DNA from: Gnetum montanum
Lineage: Eukaryota > Streptophyta > Gnetopsida > Gnetales > Gnetaceae
Direction of reading: 5' to 3'
DNA length: 64,000 nucleotides
NCBI GenBank assembly: GCA_015680685.1
Contig: MNCI01027012.1
Coordinates: forward strand, 1-64,000
Within the stretch, counting starts at the first letter, position 1. Each line of letters begins with the position of its first letter. Shown here piece after piece: positions 20,150-33,784 of this stretch. The position numbers and the translations under genes are program-made. Below the pieces are notes generated by a model, which saw only the letters and a list, made by a program, of their open reading frames with translations, did no database searches and was not told the DNA's origin.

Positions 20150-21770
20150 AACCCAGTTTAAGGTCTTGTTAAATTGTAGCCCTACTAGTTTAAGATCCTA
20201 GCAGACCATGGTATGTTGGATTATAGTCCCAGTGGACTACTGTGTGCTAGTTTAGTATCGTAGCAAATGAATGCTATGCTAGTTTAGCATCATAGTGAAC
20301 ATGTGTTGTGCTAGTTTAGCATCATAGCAAACATGTTGTGCTAGTTTAGCATCATAGCAGATGTGGTATTGTGCCAGGTTAACATCATAGAGAATGAGCT
20401 ACTGTGCCAATTTAACATCGTAGCAGATGAATGGTGTGGATGACAATTCAATGTCATAGCAAATGAATGTTGTACCAGTTTAATGTCATAGAAAATGAAT
20501 GTTGTGCCAGTTTAACATTATAGCAAAGGAATTATTACCTTGTTGGATTAATGTTCAATGCTACACGCTAGGCATATCATGGCTTCATGTATGAATGGTT
20601 CACTAGATTGGCAAACTCATTTCTATCTTAGTCAACAAGCTTGAATGCTCCATTGTTGTAGGCCTTAGTGATCAAAGGCAATAAGATTTTCTCATGCATA
20701 GCCATGTCTTGTTCTTGTAAAATAAACAAAAAAAAAATGTCAAGAAACACCTATTTCAACAAAGAGAATATGCACAAATGAAGAAAAAGCAATGCGATGA
20801 AATTTGCCTAAGTATGCATGTAGGCTATTAAGGTAAACATGTCTATGCTGGCTTTAGGCCTTGGTAGGCCATGTGCATGCTAGTTTTAGGTCATAGTAGA
20901 CTATGGATTACTAGTTTTGGACCATCTTGGGCTGCAACATTGCCAATTTAAGGTCATAGTGGGCTCCATGTTACAATTTTAAGGCCATGACGGGCTACAA
21001 ATTTGCCAATTTAAGGCCATGGTGGGCCACATGTTGCCAGTTTAAAGCCATGGCAAGCCACAACGTTGCTAGTTTAAGGCCATGGTAGGCCGCAATGTTG
21101 CCAATTTAAGGCCATAGCAAGCCATGTGTTGCCAGTTTAAGGTCATGGTGAGTTGCAACATTGCCAGTTTAAGGCCATGGCGAGCTGCATGTTGCTAGTG
21201 TAAGGCCATGGAGGGCTATGTGTTGCCAATTTAAGGCCATGGTAGGCTACAATGTTGCTAGTTTAAGCCCATGGTAGGTCGCAATGTTGCTAGTTTAAGG
21301 CCATAGCGAGCCATGTGTACTACTAGTTTAAGGCCATTTTGAGCTACACATCACTAGTTTAAGACCATGGTGGGCCACATGTTTCTAGTTTAAGGCCATG
21401 GCAAGGCATGTGTTGCTAGGTTAAGGCCATGGAGGACCATGCATTACTAGTGTAAGGTCATGGCAAGCCATATATTGCTAGTTTAAGGTCATTTTAGGCC
21501 ATAGTGATGGGATTGCTAGTTTACAACCATAGCAAGATGATTAAAATTGATAGTTTTAGGCCATTCCAAGTCATAGAAATAGTTTAAGGCCATTCTAGTC
21601 CTTGTCAGTAAGATTAAGGGGAGTAGTTTAAGGTCATTTTGGGCCACTGTAAGGGGATTTGAGAATGGTAGTTTTAGGCCATTATGGGCTATGTGTTGTC
21701 AATTTAAGACCATGGTAGGCCAGACATCACCAATTTAAGGCCATGGCAGGCCATCTATTACTACCTCTTA
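20150..21770 (-). repeat. Tandem repeats of element B (31-32 bp and longer units)
   Basis: Two blocks. At 20820-21770, units of about 31-32 bp read, on the plus strand, GCCAGTTTAAGGCCATGG plus a variable tail such as CGGGCCACATGTT. At 20150-20540 longer units read GCTAGTTTAGCATCATAGC. Both are built on the motif that reads TTAAACTGGC on the minus strand, which is also the core of the 38-bp repeats in element A. They occupy the region where pol would be expected. Confidence 0.9.
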
Positions 21771-22117
21771 TTTTTTTAATTTTATTTTTTTATGATTTTT
21801 ATGCATTTTATTTTTTTTATGCATGAAAGAAAATGCATTAAAGCAACAATGGTAGAAATGTAAACTATGTTATCGAATGCATAGGCGATGTAGATGGTAA
21901 GCTAAGTGATTAAACTAAATGCAAATAATATGCTACAGTGCTAATGTAATGTAAATGGGGAGCAAGATGTAGGGTGTGGTGAAGTGAATAGCAAGTAGGT
22001 TCCTAGCATGCCTTCAAACTAAGGAGCCACCTTAGTCATGCAGTTGCTTCCTAACTCAATGTGGATTAGGGGCATGTAGGATGTAGATTGTAATATTTTG
22101 TAGTTTTCTTAACCCTC

Positions 22118-25100
22118 TCATGCTATATTGTAGGGAAATTCTACCCACAAGACATCCTCTAGGAGGTTAGTGGCTTCTACCACCTCTTCAGGTGTGTTAG
22201 CCTTATGTGTTTCATTGTCTTCTGAAGGTGTGTCATCAAGGAATTCAACCTTCGACCCTTGATCCATGTCTATGTTGTTGATAGCCAGAAGGGCAACATT
22301 ATCACCATGGATGATAACTTCACCACCTTCATATAGAAGGTGAATTTCTTGATGAATCAGGGAGGAGATGACCCATAGTGAGGCCAACCAAGGCCTGCCT
22401 AATATTAGGTTAAATCTTGGCATCTCCTCTATGATGATGAATACAGTGGTGGTGGAGAATTGATTCCTTACCATGGAGGCTATTGTGATGATACATTTAA
22501 CAATGAATCATGACCCATTAAAGGACTTTAGGCATGTGATTTTTGTTGGCTTGATTTGGTTCATGAGCCCTAACTTATTAATGATGGTGTATGGGATAAC
22601 ATTTGTTGTTGTCCCGCCATCAATGTGCACCCTCTGAATCTTGCATTGCCTAACATATATGGTGATAAATATGGGGGCCTTTATGACCTCAACCTTCTTA
22701 GGATCAACCTTAATTACCTCATCATGAAACATGAGGGATGTGGAACTTGATTCTTGCAATGCAAGAGGCAACATCACAGTGTGGATGGAGTTCTCATCTC
22801 TTGGGATGTCCTTCGTGATAGGAATGGAAGTAAACATCAACACTGGTGCTTTGTGGTGGGTAGATGACATCATGATTAGGTCATAAAGGCTCAATTTTGT
22901 ATTCTTTTTCTTGAGTGCTTGCTTAACCTAGGCTAATGCATCCACAAATTCTTTGCCATTAGTTGTACTTGTACTAGCTTTGACCTCTTCCATACATTCT
23001 AAAAGATGGATTTTGTAGGGAAGTAACTTGGGCTTTGTTGGGCTTTGTTGGCTTAGCTTGTGCAGAGGCTTCAGTTCTTGGGTTTGATTTGCTAGTGGTG
23101 GCCTCTTTAGTTGTTTTGGCCATGGGGATCATAGATAGAGGGACTATTTTTTGTGGACAAAGCACTCTTTACTCTTGATGTTGCCTAATCATCCTATCTG
23201 CAATACACTCATTAGGTCTCTCAAGTTGCCACCTAGAGGATCTATTAATTTTGTGAGAAGGATTAACCCTTGGACAGGACGGGACTAATGCATTGCCCAC
23301 TACTAAACTCTAGGTAGGTGAGGAGTCAACATATTGTGACACCTTGACAAAAAAGGATGGTTGAACTATTGTTATTGTGACATGCTGTGGGAACCTAACT
23401 ATGAAGGGCATTGTAGGTGCTTGTGGTGACACTCTGATGATAAAAGGGGGTCTTGAACCTGTAAGGGCTAAGGGGGCCCTTGGGCTACCAGAGTGCACCT
23501 AAACCACAAATGGTTGCTACACTAATTCTAGGTTGTCATCAATGTTGATAGCACTTATGACATAACCTACACCATCTACATTCAAAGGGTCCTTATACAC
23601 CCTCATAGATTGGTTCTTAGGCCTAACTGGGTTAGTAGCATCAAGTGCCAACTCACCTCTATCAATCATTCTTTGGAGGTCATCCTGTAGGGCTATGCAA
23701 AAATCAATGTTATGACTAGGTAGCTGGTGGTAGTGGTAGAATCGATCCATCATAAAGTGTTTTGGGACCAAGTGCTCATTTGGTATTGCTAACATAGGAT
23801 TCCTTAGGATCTCGCAATATCTATCATATCTTTTGTGAGAATATTCAAACATCTTCTTGTACTAGATACATCTAGCCTTCAATAGTTGGTGTTATAGTAC
23901 TAAAGGTTTTAATGGAAATGGGATGTACTTGAAGTGATCCTTGTGCTCAACATTAGGTCTTCGATAGGCTTGTGCTATAGCCAATGATGATGTGGGCTAG
24001 TTAGTTATCATAGTGCTTGGGTTAGCAGTTTTGTTGTTGGCTGAAGCCTTGGGTGGCTTAGCCATTCACCTTGGGTTGGTTTTTTTAGCCTATTTGGCCA
24101 TAGTTGCCATGGTTGCATTCTACTTTCCTTTTTCCTTGTCATTCCTCACATGCAGGTTTTTGTAGGCCACATAGGCTGGGTCCTTACTAGCTTTGGCTAC
24201 ATCTTGTATGCTCTTTATCTAGGCAAAGGCTTGGCTTAGATATTGTGGGGCCAAGTAGTATAGTTTCAACTTGATGAATTCATTAACTACACCCTTATAT
24301 ATGGCTAGGAAGTGTGTCTCAGCTATTGAATCTCGAATTTCATTCAATGAGGAACTCTAGCATTCGATGAATTCTTGTACAGGCTTGATGGTCCTGCTTG
24401 ATTTGTGTTAATTGGTCTAGGGTAGTTTTAGGCTTTAAGTTGTACTTAAAGTGCATCACAAACTAGCTCAAAAGATCCTCCAAAGAGGAGATAGAGCCCC
24501 TAGGTAATGCGTGATACCAGTCTATCACCTTGCTAATGAGTGACATGGCAAAAACACATATGATTGCATGTGGCCATGCTTGCAATATTAGGCACTCAAA
24601 CTTGAACATCACTAGATGTGTGTTGGGGTCCTCTTCACCATCATACTTGGTGAATTAGGGTGATGGGATCCCAATTGGTAGAGTTAATGGTGGGACAATG
24701 GAACTTATAAGGTTATCTTAGTCGAAGTCCACTACTTTAATTATTTGAGAGGAGGCAGCCTTGAGCCACTTCACCTCTTCTATCAAGGTTTGGATCAATT
24801 GGAATGCCTAATCTAAGTTTTGGAATGTTGCAATGAGCTACAGTGGTTTTGCTACCCATTGTGCTAGTTGCATGGTCCATGACCTAGTTGTAGGTGGTGG
24901 GACCACACAAGGTGCTTGTTACTGAGGGTGTCAATGAAACAGGTAAGACGTAAGGTGCCTAAGTCAAGGTGCACTATGTGAATGTAAGGTTGAGCTAGCA
25001 TTGCTGCTAGCAAAGATGAATAGTCAAGTTGCAACAATGCCACAAAGGGCAAGTTAACATGAGGTACTACATTATGATGTGTATGTTCCATATGGTGCAT

Positions 25101-25200
25101 CACTATCACAGGCATTGACCTAGAAGGTGACACCAAGGCTATGACTATCTCAAGAAAGATAGGTGAATGGGACTACGGGAGGGCTAGATCAAGGATCACC
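22118..25200 (-). pseudogene. gag-protease of element B
   Basis: Broken reading frames on the minus strand. The gag part (about 25136-23517) includes FYHYHQLPSHNIDFCIALQD, similar to the gag tail of plant Ty3/gypsy elements (CxYH...GHxxxxC...L). A Pro-rich repeat follows (PFIIRVSPQ, PFIVRFPQ), then a Lys/Ala/Thr-rich stretch and a protease with IDGGTTTNVI (about 22600) and ILGRPWL (about 22395). The frame is broken between 22508 and 22474. Compared with element A the protease active site keeps Asp. After the protease the coding sequence ends in an acidic tail (about 22120-22240), with no RT. Confidence 0.8.
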
Positions 25201-26114
25201 TGCTAGAAGATAGTGTGGAAGGAGTCCTCATGCTCAGAATGAGCTTTGAACTCGTACTCCTCCCCATGTAGGGGCTCCTTGTAGTCTGTTCTCAATTCTC
25301 ACTCATTTTTTCAAACAAGCTAGGCAAGTATCCAATGGTAGAATTTCGTGAGCAAGATGAAGTTGACTGAGGGGATATACTTCCATCCATTTCAATGGAT
25401 AAGCTCATAGCCTTCTTTGGCTTCCATGTCTAAGAAGCTTATGAATAGGCCTACATGGATCTTTACACAGATAAAGTTATATTATTTATTGTTTAGTGCA
25501 ATATACTTGGGGTCTTGACCACAAATCCTAAGGGATTGCCTTGGCTTTGCCATAGTAAGACTAGTGGGGTTATCAATCTTGGTTTCTTATTAGGTTGGCA
25601 AGATAGTGAGTGTGCTCAAGACTAATGTTGAAGGTTGTCCAAAACTCATGTGTGTAGATTAATTTGCAAGAGGAGATTGCAAAGGTTTCTAGTTGTGAAA
25701 AATGGCTAACTTTTCTAGTTGCCGAAAATGGCTTAACTCTAGTAACTACAAAAAATGGCTGCCTCTAGAGACTACACTCTACACTAAGAGCTAACTACAC
25801 TCTCTAACATTGAGAGCTAACTATGCTCTCTATTGAGAGTACCTAGAATTTGGCTAACTGTGGGAATGTTTGTTCCTATGTGGGGTTCCAAAAGAACCAA
25901 CTACAAAGTCCAATCTACACCAACCAGTTAGTAGATGACACCTATGCAAGCCTAAGATCCAACTGCTACTGTGCATGCAACAAGTCCATATGGGTGTCAT
26001 GGTCTATGATAGTCCGAAGCTAGTAATGGTGATGTAAAGACAACATGAGACAACCACAATGGATTCTAAAGAGAAAAATGGTCTAGGTCCTCCTTCTAAC
26101 ACCAAAAACTATAA

Positions 26115-27740
26115 TGATAAAAAACGTCAGTGGTTGGAACACCAAGGTCAATAGGTGCATAGCCTAACCTTGAATCTACACAAGGGCCTACTAGAGGTGG
26201 AGATGGAATGCCTTGAATGGTCTTGTCAATCGAACAAGGAGTTACTAGATTTAACCAAGGTGTAGCATGATTAGCTGCAATGCTGATGTGAAATGCTGCT
26301 AAGTGTTCACACAGTGTCAAGGGTGTTACTAATGTCAATGGGATCAAGCGTAGTCATGATTCTTGGTGAGAAATGAAGGTGTCAACACATGGGGTCTACT
26401 ACCCAAGCATGGGTATGCATTAAAATAGCAGAAAATGTGAATAAAATGTTGGAAATGTGAGTAAAATATTGAAAATGCAAAGATAGGAAGAGAGAAAAAA
26501 ACACCACCCCAAATGAGGTTGAGCATAGTTGACTCCAAAAAGGGTGAGAAGGTACATGGTGTACAACAAGTGTAGTGGACAATGTAGTCATAGTTTCGAG
26601 AGTGTCTAGCCACAAAGGCTGATGCTTCACCATGGTGTTAGTGCCTACTAGGTTGGCTACTACAATGTGCAATAGGCTGTGGTGGTCTATGGTGGTATGG
26701 TACTTTTCCTCTCTCCAGTTCACTAGGATGCCAATCCCAATCAACTCAAATTTTTTCCAACTTTCCCAACCTTGAATCTTGTCCAATGCTAAAATTTTTC
26801 AACCTGCCTACTTAAATTTCACCAACCTCTTAAATTTTCCAACCCTAAAAACATTGAGGATAGGGGTATTTATAAGGCTAGGTTTAGCATGAAATGTAGA
26901 GGAACTACGACATGGTAGAGGGGATAGTTGGGACTATGCCATCATCCAACTACACTCTCCATTGAGGTGGTGTTGTGCTCTACTATACTTTGCTAGACTC
27001 TACAAGGCTAAGAGACTATGACTATGTTTCCAAGTGCATGTGTGTGTGTTGAGAAGGTTGTAATGTACCTAAAAAAATGCAACTTTGGAGACTACACTCT
27101 CCATAATCTTGTGTGGGGACAAGCGTAATTACAATTTTGGGGACAAATGGAATATGAAAAAGATACATTTTGCTAACTATGCTTGTTAAAGATGAGTCGA
27201 AGCTAAGCTTAATGCCAATGCTGCGTTGTGGAGGTCACTAGAGGTTGTTCTAGTTGACTATGCTTGACTTCACTTTGGACTAGGAAAGAGCATAGTCCCA
27301 CATTTGGAAAAAATATTGTAGGATATGACTATGTGTTGACTACGCTCTCCACTAGAGGCTGACTATGCTCCTGACTACAGATGAACATAGTTCCAAAACT
27401 TGTGAAAACTAGCTTTTAGTTAACTATGCTTGACTACCCTTTAGGCTAGTGGAAAGCATAGTCTCAACACTTAGAAAAGTCTTCAAAATTTTGGCCTTTA
27501 TGCTAACTACACTCTTCACTAAAGGCTAACTATGCTCTAGGCCCGTGGAGAGCATAGTATTAGCACTTAGAGAAATTTGCAGCGGCTGGCTTGATAGTTA
27601 GAAAAAATTGTGAAGCTAGCCTTTGTGTTGACTATGCTTTGCATGAGGCTAACTACACTCTAGGGCAGTGGAGAGTGTGGTCTCAACACTTAGAAAATTT
27701 TGCCCCCAAGATATCAAAGTCCAAATTTGGTGGTGTTTTA
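26115..27740 (-). repeat. 5' LTR of element B
   Basis: The first 629 bp (27740-27112) match the 3' LTR. It then runs on through a TATA box, TTATAAATACCCC (about 26856-26868, minus strand), in the same context as in the LTR of A. The 3' end near 26115 is set by the possible primer-binding site and is approximate. The U3 part carries the GACTATGCTC/GAGCATAGTC repeats. Confidence 0.65.
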
Positions 27741-29032
27741 GCCATTAGTCTTTTAAGTTATATCTAACTTTCATTTTATTTGTAGATAATGTTACCAAGT
27801 AAAATTTTAATAGAATTATTACCTAGATACATAAGATGTCAACCTTAATTACCTCCATCTTAATCCATATTTAGGCAACATGATTGCCTAAATTATTATG
27901 TCAAAAAACCAAAAGAACATTTTCATTTATGGAGTTCAGTGTCAAAATTGGAGAGTTTTTATTATATAGAAAAATTAAAAGAATTATTGGAAAAAGGTAA
28001 TGAATAAATATTTATAGTGTAGGTTTTTTCATCAAACTTATATAATAATGTATTAATTAATCTAAATAGTGATGTTATCAAAGGAACCACATTGACAAGC
28101 TTAAAAATAAAAGAATCAATAGAAAATACAATATACAAATAATATTTCAAAAAGATGCAATCTATTCTAGAATTTCTGTCAATATATTATTTGTTAGATC
28201 CATCTATATTCTCAATTTTTTATAGAATATTTTACAAAGTAGATGGGAAAACAAAGTTACAAAAAAGTATTTATAGTTTGATTTAACAAGGCATTATATT
28301 TAGCAACTATCAAAAGATATTCATACTGTTAAACCTTTAAACTAAAAGAAAGAATTATCATTGGGTGCTTATTATTATCAATATTATGAAAAATAAAAAC
28401 TTATCATGGATCCTTTTCATATTAATATTGAATATAGTAAGAAAATTGATATTCTTTTCAAATATATGGAGGAGGAACATATAGTTCAAAAACAAGAGGG
28501 GTAATTTCATGATGACTTATGGAAATAATATTTGTAAAAATATTTACTGAAACAAAGAAATAAATATAGTTGTAGTGTTTATATTGTTCTTTATATAATA
28601 TATATTATAACTAGAAAAAAATATTATTCAAAGCATCAAATATACTAATGTAGAAAAGAAGAATCCAATGTGACATACTAAACATATCTGATTATCATAC
28701 AAGATAGTTATAATTTTTAATATTAAATGATTATTAAACATTTTTGAGGAAAAAATGTTGGATTATTTTCAATTTTTTTTGTTTAAATAGTTCTTTGTCA
28801 TTAAATCATGTTATACTATTTATTTTGTATCACATTATTGACTATAATAATTATAACATTTCACACATATATACTTTATTTATTTTCAAATGATTTTCAT
28901 ATCACAAATAGTAGTTGTTGGTGTTGATAAATTAATTTTTTATTATTTGTTACAGAGAAACAAAAATAATCTTTGCTAATGTATCCATTATGAATAATTG
29001 TAGATAAATTTGAGAAATTAGAAAGAAGAAAA
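27741..29032. other. AT-rich interval, no gene identified
   Basis: Very AT-rich. On the plus strand, from 27790, short stretches look like decayed coding sequence (for example KLESFYYIEKLKELLEKG), but stops are frequent and I recognise no family. It may be the upstream part of the phosphatase relic that follows. Confidence 0.4.
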
Positions 29033-29591
29033 ATGGTTATACTAGACTTGAATGGTATACTCATAAAGAATGTGCATTATTCAAATGCAAAAGAATTGAA
29101 TATGTGTAAGAGGAAGTGTGACATCATGCTTGATAAAAAGTACTACTTTATTTAACTAAGTGTTCATGAGTTTCTAAATAAATTAGTCAAGGTAGGGTTC
29201 AAATATGCATTTTGTTCTTCAACTCACTCAAAGAATGTTAAAAAATGATAAGTTATCTTCTAAAGGATAACTATACAAAACCAAAATTTACTAGATCTTA
29301 GACTTAATGTCAATAGCATTATCACAAAGATACTATAATTCCAATTTTTTAAAAGTCTTTAAAATGTTTTTTTAAAAATATAGTGATGAGTATGAATAAG
29401 AGGATGTGATAATAGTTGATGATACAAATCATAAAATTTTTGTTGAAGATCAAGTAAACTTTTTTTTAGATAGGAAACATGCTCCAAACAATTTTTGTAA
29501 TAATTATCTTCTTAAAAAATTATTGCCCTCAATTGTAAATTCCATTTGTGATCAATTCATAATTGAGAAACATTTACATTCCAAAGAGTAA
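29033..29591 (+). pseudogene. FCP1/NIF-like HAD phosphatase relic
   Basis: From ATG 29033 the frame reads VILDLNGILI, the first catalytic motif of plant FCP1-homology (NLI-interacting-factor-like) proteins, where LVLDLNG replaces the usual DLDET. After an in-frame TAA (about 29153-29155) follow HEFLNKLVKVGFKYAFCSST and KNVKK, the second motif region. In another frame, 29406-29591 reads IIVDDTNHKIFVEDQ and NNYLLKKLLPSI, the third (Asp-Asp) motif and C-terminal helix. At least one stop and one frameshift make it non-functional. Intact members dephosphorylate proteins such as the RNA polymerase II tail. No transposon ends were found around it, so it may be a lost host gene or a captured fragment. 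Confidence 0.6.
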
Positions 29592-30054
29592 CTGGTTATA
29601 TTTAATATATGCATTTTTAATGAAAATAGACATTGAATTATATGATCTCTTAGACATACCCATAAGCATAATCTAGAAATAAATTAATTTATACTAAAGT
29701 AGTTCTTCACAAATAAATGAGCATTATTAAAGCATGATTAATGTATCCTTAGTCAATTGGAATGAAAATAGATAGTGAATTATATGATTTTTCAAGACAT
29801 ATTCATGGGAATTTTTTGTAAATAAATTAATTTATAATAATCTAATTCATAAAAGATATATGAAAATTATTATAGAATCTCAAGATAATCCATAGGTAAT
29901 TGTAATATTTTAAACCAAAGTTTTGTACTACTATGTAATGATATTACATGTAATGTGGGAATCTTAAGGAATAATAAAGGATTCAAAATAAGAATTTTGG
30001 AAAAATTAAGAAATTTTGAATTAAAATTTTTCAAATATATTGAAAAATTTTCTT
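29592..30054. other. AT-rich interval, nothing recognised
   Basis: No coding or repeat similarity was noticed, apart from two loosely similar phrases (near 29610-29650 and 29760-29790, around AATGAAAATAGA) suggesting an old short duplication. The far end of element C's 3' LTR may lie here but could not be aligned. Confidence 0.4.
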
Positions 30055-32972
30055 ACACATATAAGTACATGATATAATAAGGCATCTATAAATGAGATAA
30101 AGAGAAAATATAGAATGGCATAACATAAATAAGAGATAACAAGATAATCCTAATATAGTCAGAATAAGGTGTTATCTAATATAAGCAACTATACATGTAT
30201 CAAAATTTTCTAATAAATGTGATAAATTGAAAAACATCTAATAGTATCAAACACATAACTAATAGAAATGTCAGAATCATACAACTAGAATTACACATCC
30301 CTTACAAAGATATATCTCTAGCATCTAACTCACATATAAATATCCATAATCAAGATAACATATAAACTATAACCTATCATAAGAATATACATTTAATCAT
30401 ATCTATTATTTATCAATATATAATATAACCTAATAACTAATGATAAAAAGTAAATCTAGCTACCAAAATCCATCATAATATCAAGTGTCCAAGTACATAT
30501 AGATTCATAATTCATTCATCCATGAATCAAGGCAAAAGTCATAAATAACAACCAAGTCCAAAATAAATATAAATTCTCGTAAGTCTAAAAAACATAGAAA
30601 AAAATCATAAATCCTCTTTGTCCAAGTCCCACCAAACTTCTACAACAACATGAAAACCTAAAATATAGAGATAATTTAGTATAACATTGACTGATATCCT
30701 TTGACATATTCCCTAATGAGACCAAGGACAAAGATCATGGTTCATGAGCTACAACAAGGGATTCTTAGATCTTAAACAATACTAGTTAGCATGCAATCCA
30801 AACATGCAAACAACCAATCAAACATACATATCATATAGGTCATAAACATGAAATAAAGATAACTCTTACCATTACCATATAAAGATCAAGGAAACTAGCA
30901 TACACCAATCTTAATATAAAATGTATAATAGGTTGAGATGTGTACTTAATTCAAATACCAAATATAGAAAACTAAACCATTCCTGCAAAAATTAATTATT
31001 AGTTTTAGTAGTGGTGGTGTTCCAACCATTAATAAATCAATATGGTGCTAAACATGTTGAACATCTCTATAATATTTTGGAAATACATGGAAAGCAAATA
31101 ATTTAAATACTATTTCTTCTACAAGATAGATTCCATAGCAAGAGTCACATCAATACATTTAAGAGAGATCAACTAATAACACTCTAGGATATCCATCATC
31201 AACCAATGAATCCACTAGATGATAGCTCTATCAAAAAAAAAAGTAAATAATCATGCAATTGGATAAATTCCTAAAATATATACAAAATTACTTTATTATA
31301 AAAATACAAATAAACTTGGTGATGGGAAGATAAACTTATTTTAATCATACTATAGAATCCATCACATGAGAAGTCAAACCTAACCCAACTAAAGTATCAA
31401 AATCATAAATGTTTCTAAAACATTAATTTCTACCATCTAAGACTTAAAACTAAAATTCTACCAATGCCAACATGGCTACTGTAACTTCACCTATGCCTAA
31501 AACTACCTAGGTTATGTTGCAACTTCCATCACAACATGTACATTCATCATAACCTACCTCCACAAGTCACTACAAATATTGTAACTTATGCTTCAACTCA
31601 CAACATATGGTGTGACCTAAAACACTAGTCACTACAAATTTTGTGACTTTTAGGCATAAGTAATGATGTTCACTAGGGTTCATGACATAAGTCATCATGT
31701 CCAAAGATGTTGGAAAAGCATGCAAATTACCATGTCGCTAACATAGACCACCACTAACTAACTAGAATAGCTACTAAGAAAAATTATTACTACATTAGCT
31801 AGATGGGAGGGAAATGTTCAACTGCATCTTGCTAGAACTAATGAAAAGAACATAGATCTGCTAGAAATTCACACAAACATCCAGAATACATCAACTAGTA
31901 AATCTACTACTAAACATAAAAAATAAAATATATTTATCACCAAAACAACCTATATCCAAATATAAACTAATATTATAAAATAAATCAAGAAAACTACATA
32001 TCACTATCAAAGGAAAAAATCTAAGAGTATCATAATATAAATTCTCTAATAGCAATGTAAAACTAGATCACTACCAAATTCTAGAGTAGTAAACAAAACT
32101 AGGAATCTAATCAAAATTACAAAAACATATACATAGAAATATGCATCTTATATGATGAGAAAATAAAATAATGATCTACCAAATAAATGCTACTAAGCAA
32201 TGAAAAGATTAAGATCTAAATAAAAGAATACTATAGGAAGTTAAACTAATTGTGCATAAAAGTTCTAGTATAAATAATAAAGGACATAAAACAACATCCT
32301 ATGCACTGCAAAAACTTGGAAGAACTAGTACTAAATGAAAGAAACCAAAATAACTCACTTATTAAATATTGGAATGAAATTGATGGAGACAACTGAATAG
32401 CATAAACTTTAATATTTTTACAGACCAACAACAATGTGCACACATCTACTATAACTAGTAACCACATTGCCTCACCAACGCATCCACTAGAGCTTTCACT
32501 TCCTCTCATAGGATATCTAAGATATCAAAAACTAGATTCTAGTCTTGAAAACTAATAACTAAGGCTTGTTATCCTAATCTAGGATTTTTTCTAAAACTAA
32601 TCAAGGTGATCGGAATTAAATTTTGAAAGATGGATTTCTAGGTTCATATAAGTTAGACAAGAAAACCAATGACTTCTTAACTCACAAATCCATGCTAAAA
32701 ACACAAAAAGAAAACTAATTTAATAAATCATGAAATTACTAATTCCTAACCCACCATCCATCTTATGCCAACCCTAACATATATATAATGTAACTTAAAA
32801 ATAAAACTTGCTAAATAATAATAAAAGATGCTAATCCTAACTATCCATGTAACCACTATCTCAAACATAATAATTCTAATAAATAAAATCTAATTACATA
32901 TTATAATCTACTAACTAATATGTCCTACCTACATATAAAAGATGTAAAGCATAAACATATAACAATGCTAAC
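30055..32972 (-). repeat. 3' LTR of element C, distal piece
   Basis: Colinear with about 48640-51310 of the 5' LTR, with many small differences. It carries an inverted motif, GTCACTACAAATTTTGTGAC (about 31628-31647). It is cut at 32972 by element D. No gene is present; the open frame at 32246-32509 is chance. Confidence 0.7.
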
Positions 32973-33775
32973 TGATGAGTGGTTAGGTACCCCTATGCTG
33001 AACCATATGAATCACTAAGGTGTTACATGTGATCTGGTCAAATTCCATGGACCTACTATAGTTATCCAATGCACTAGCTCTTCTAGCAAGTGAAATGGGC
33101 ATTGAGAACATTTATTGTCTTCCCAACTACACTTGTGAGGCTTAAGTGTATGGTTTAAGTGTAATTGAGGTATATGATTTTTTTATTGTTTTATGTTTTA
33201 TAGATGTAATCACCTACAACAAGAATGAAGAGTAGAGTAACTTAAAATCTAACTTGTTTATTACCTATCCAGCCTAACACAAGTAAATGTCTCTATTTCC
33301 TAAACACATATAGCACTACTGGGCTACCAAACATTAAGCGTTGCTAGGTTACCAAGTACTATAAGTATGCTCGAAGTGATCATGCTTGTGTTCATTAACA
33401 ACTAGAAATAAATTACTTGATTCAAATGCATTAAAGTAAAGAGCAAGAAAGTAAAATGCATTAAAGAAAATACTAATCTATTATCAGTGCTATAAGGATT
33501 ATCAAAAGAGTTCATCTTATTCCCATCACACTGTTGCACTCAGGTACATCAATGCTCAAACAAAGAACCATACACACTTAGACTCCTTATGTGGGCACTC
33601 AAAAAATATTTGAACTCTAAGATAAAGAAACGACAAGACCTTCACTACTCTAACTAAGAATGACCAAAAATTGATTGTGAAAATTAGAGCCTAGGCATGG
33701 TATTTATAGACTTGGGGTATACACCCTAATGTCATGTACGCAACGTCACAACCAATGTTAAAAACATATTCATCA
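32973..33775 (-). repeat. 3' LTR of element D
   Basis: 803 bp, similar throughout to 41317-42135. A TATA box (TCTATAAATACC on the minus strand, about 33696-33707) is present. The polypurine stretch GTGGGGG lies just upstream on the minus strand (about 33778-33784). Confidence 0.85.
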
Positions 33776-33784
33776 TACCCCCAC

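Larger units (their letters stand above)
18311..27740 (-). mobile_element. Ty3/gypsy-type LTR retrotransposon B, gag-protease only
   Basis: Minus-strand element: 5' LTR (27740 to about 26115), possible primer-binding site TGGTGTTAGAAGG (about 26102-26090), gag-protease (about 25200-22118), tandem repeats (21770-20150), 3' region, polypurine tract (about 18965-18951) and a truncated 3' LTR (18950-18311). No RT, RNase H or integrase motif was found in the 3.1 kb between protease and 3' LTR. The flanks (ACATA and GCCAT) do not form a target-site duplication, and the 3' LTR is cut at 18311, so the locus was rearranged after insertion. Confidence 0.8.
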
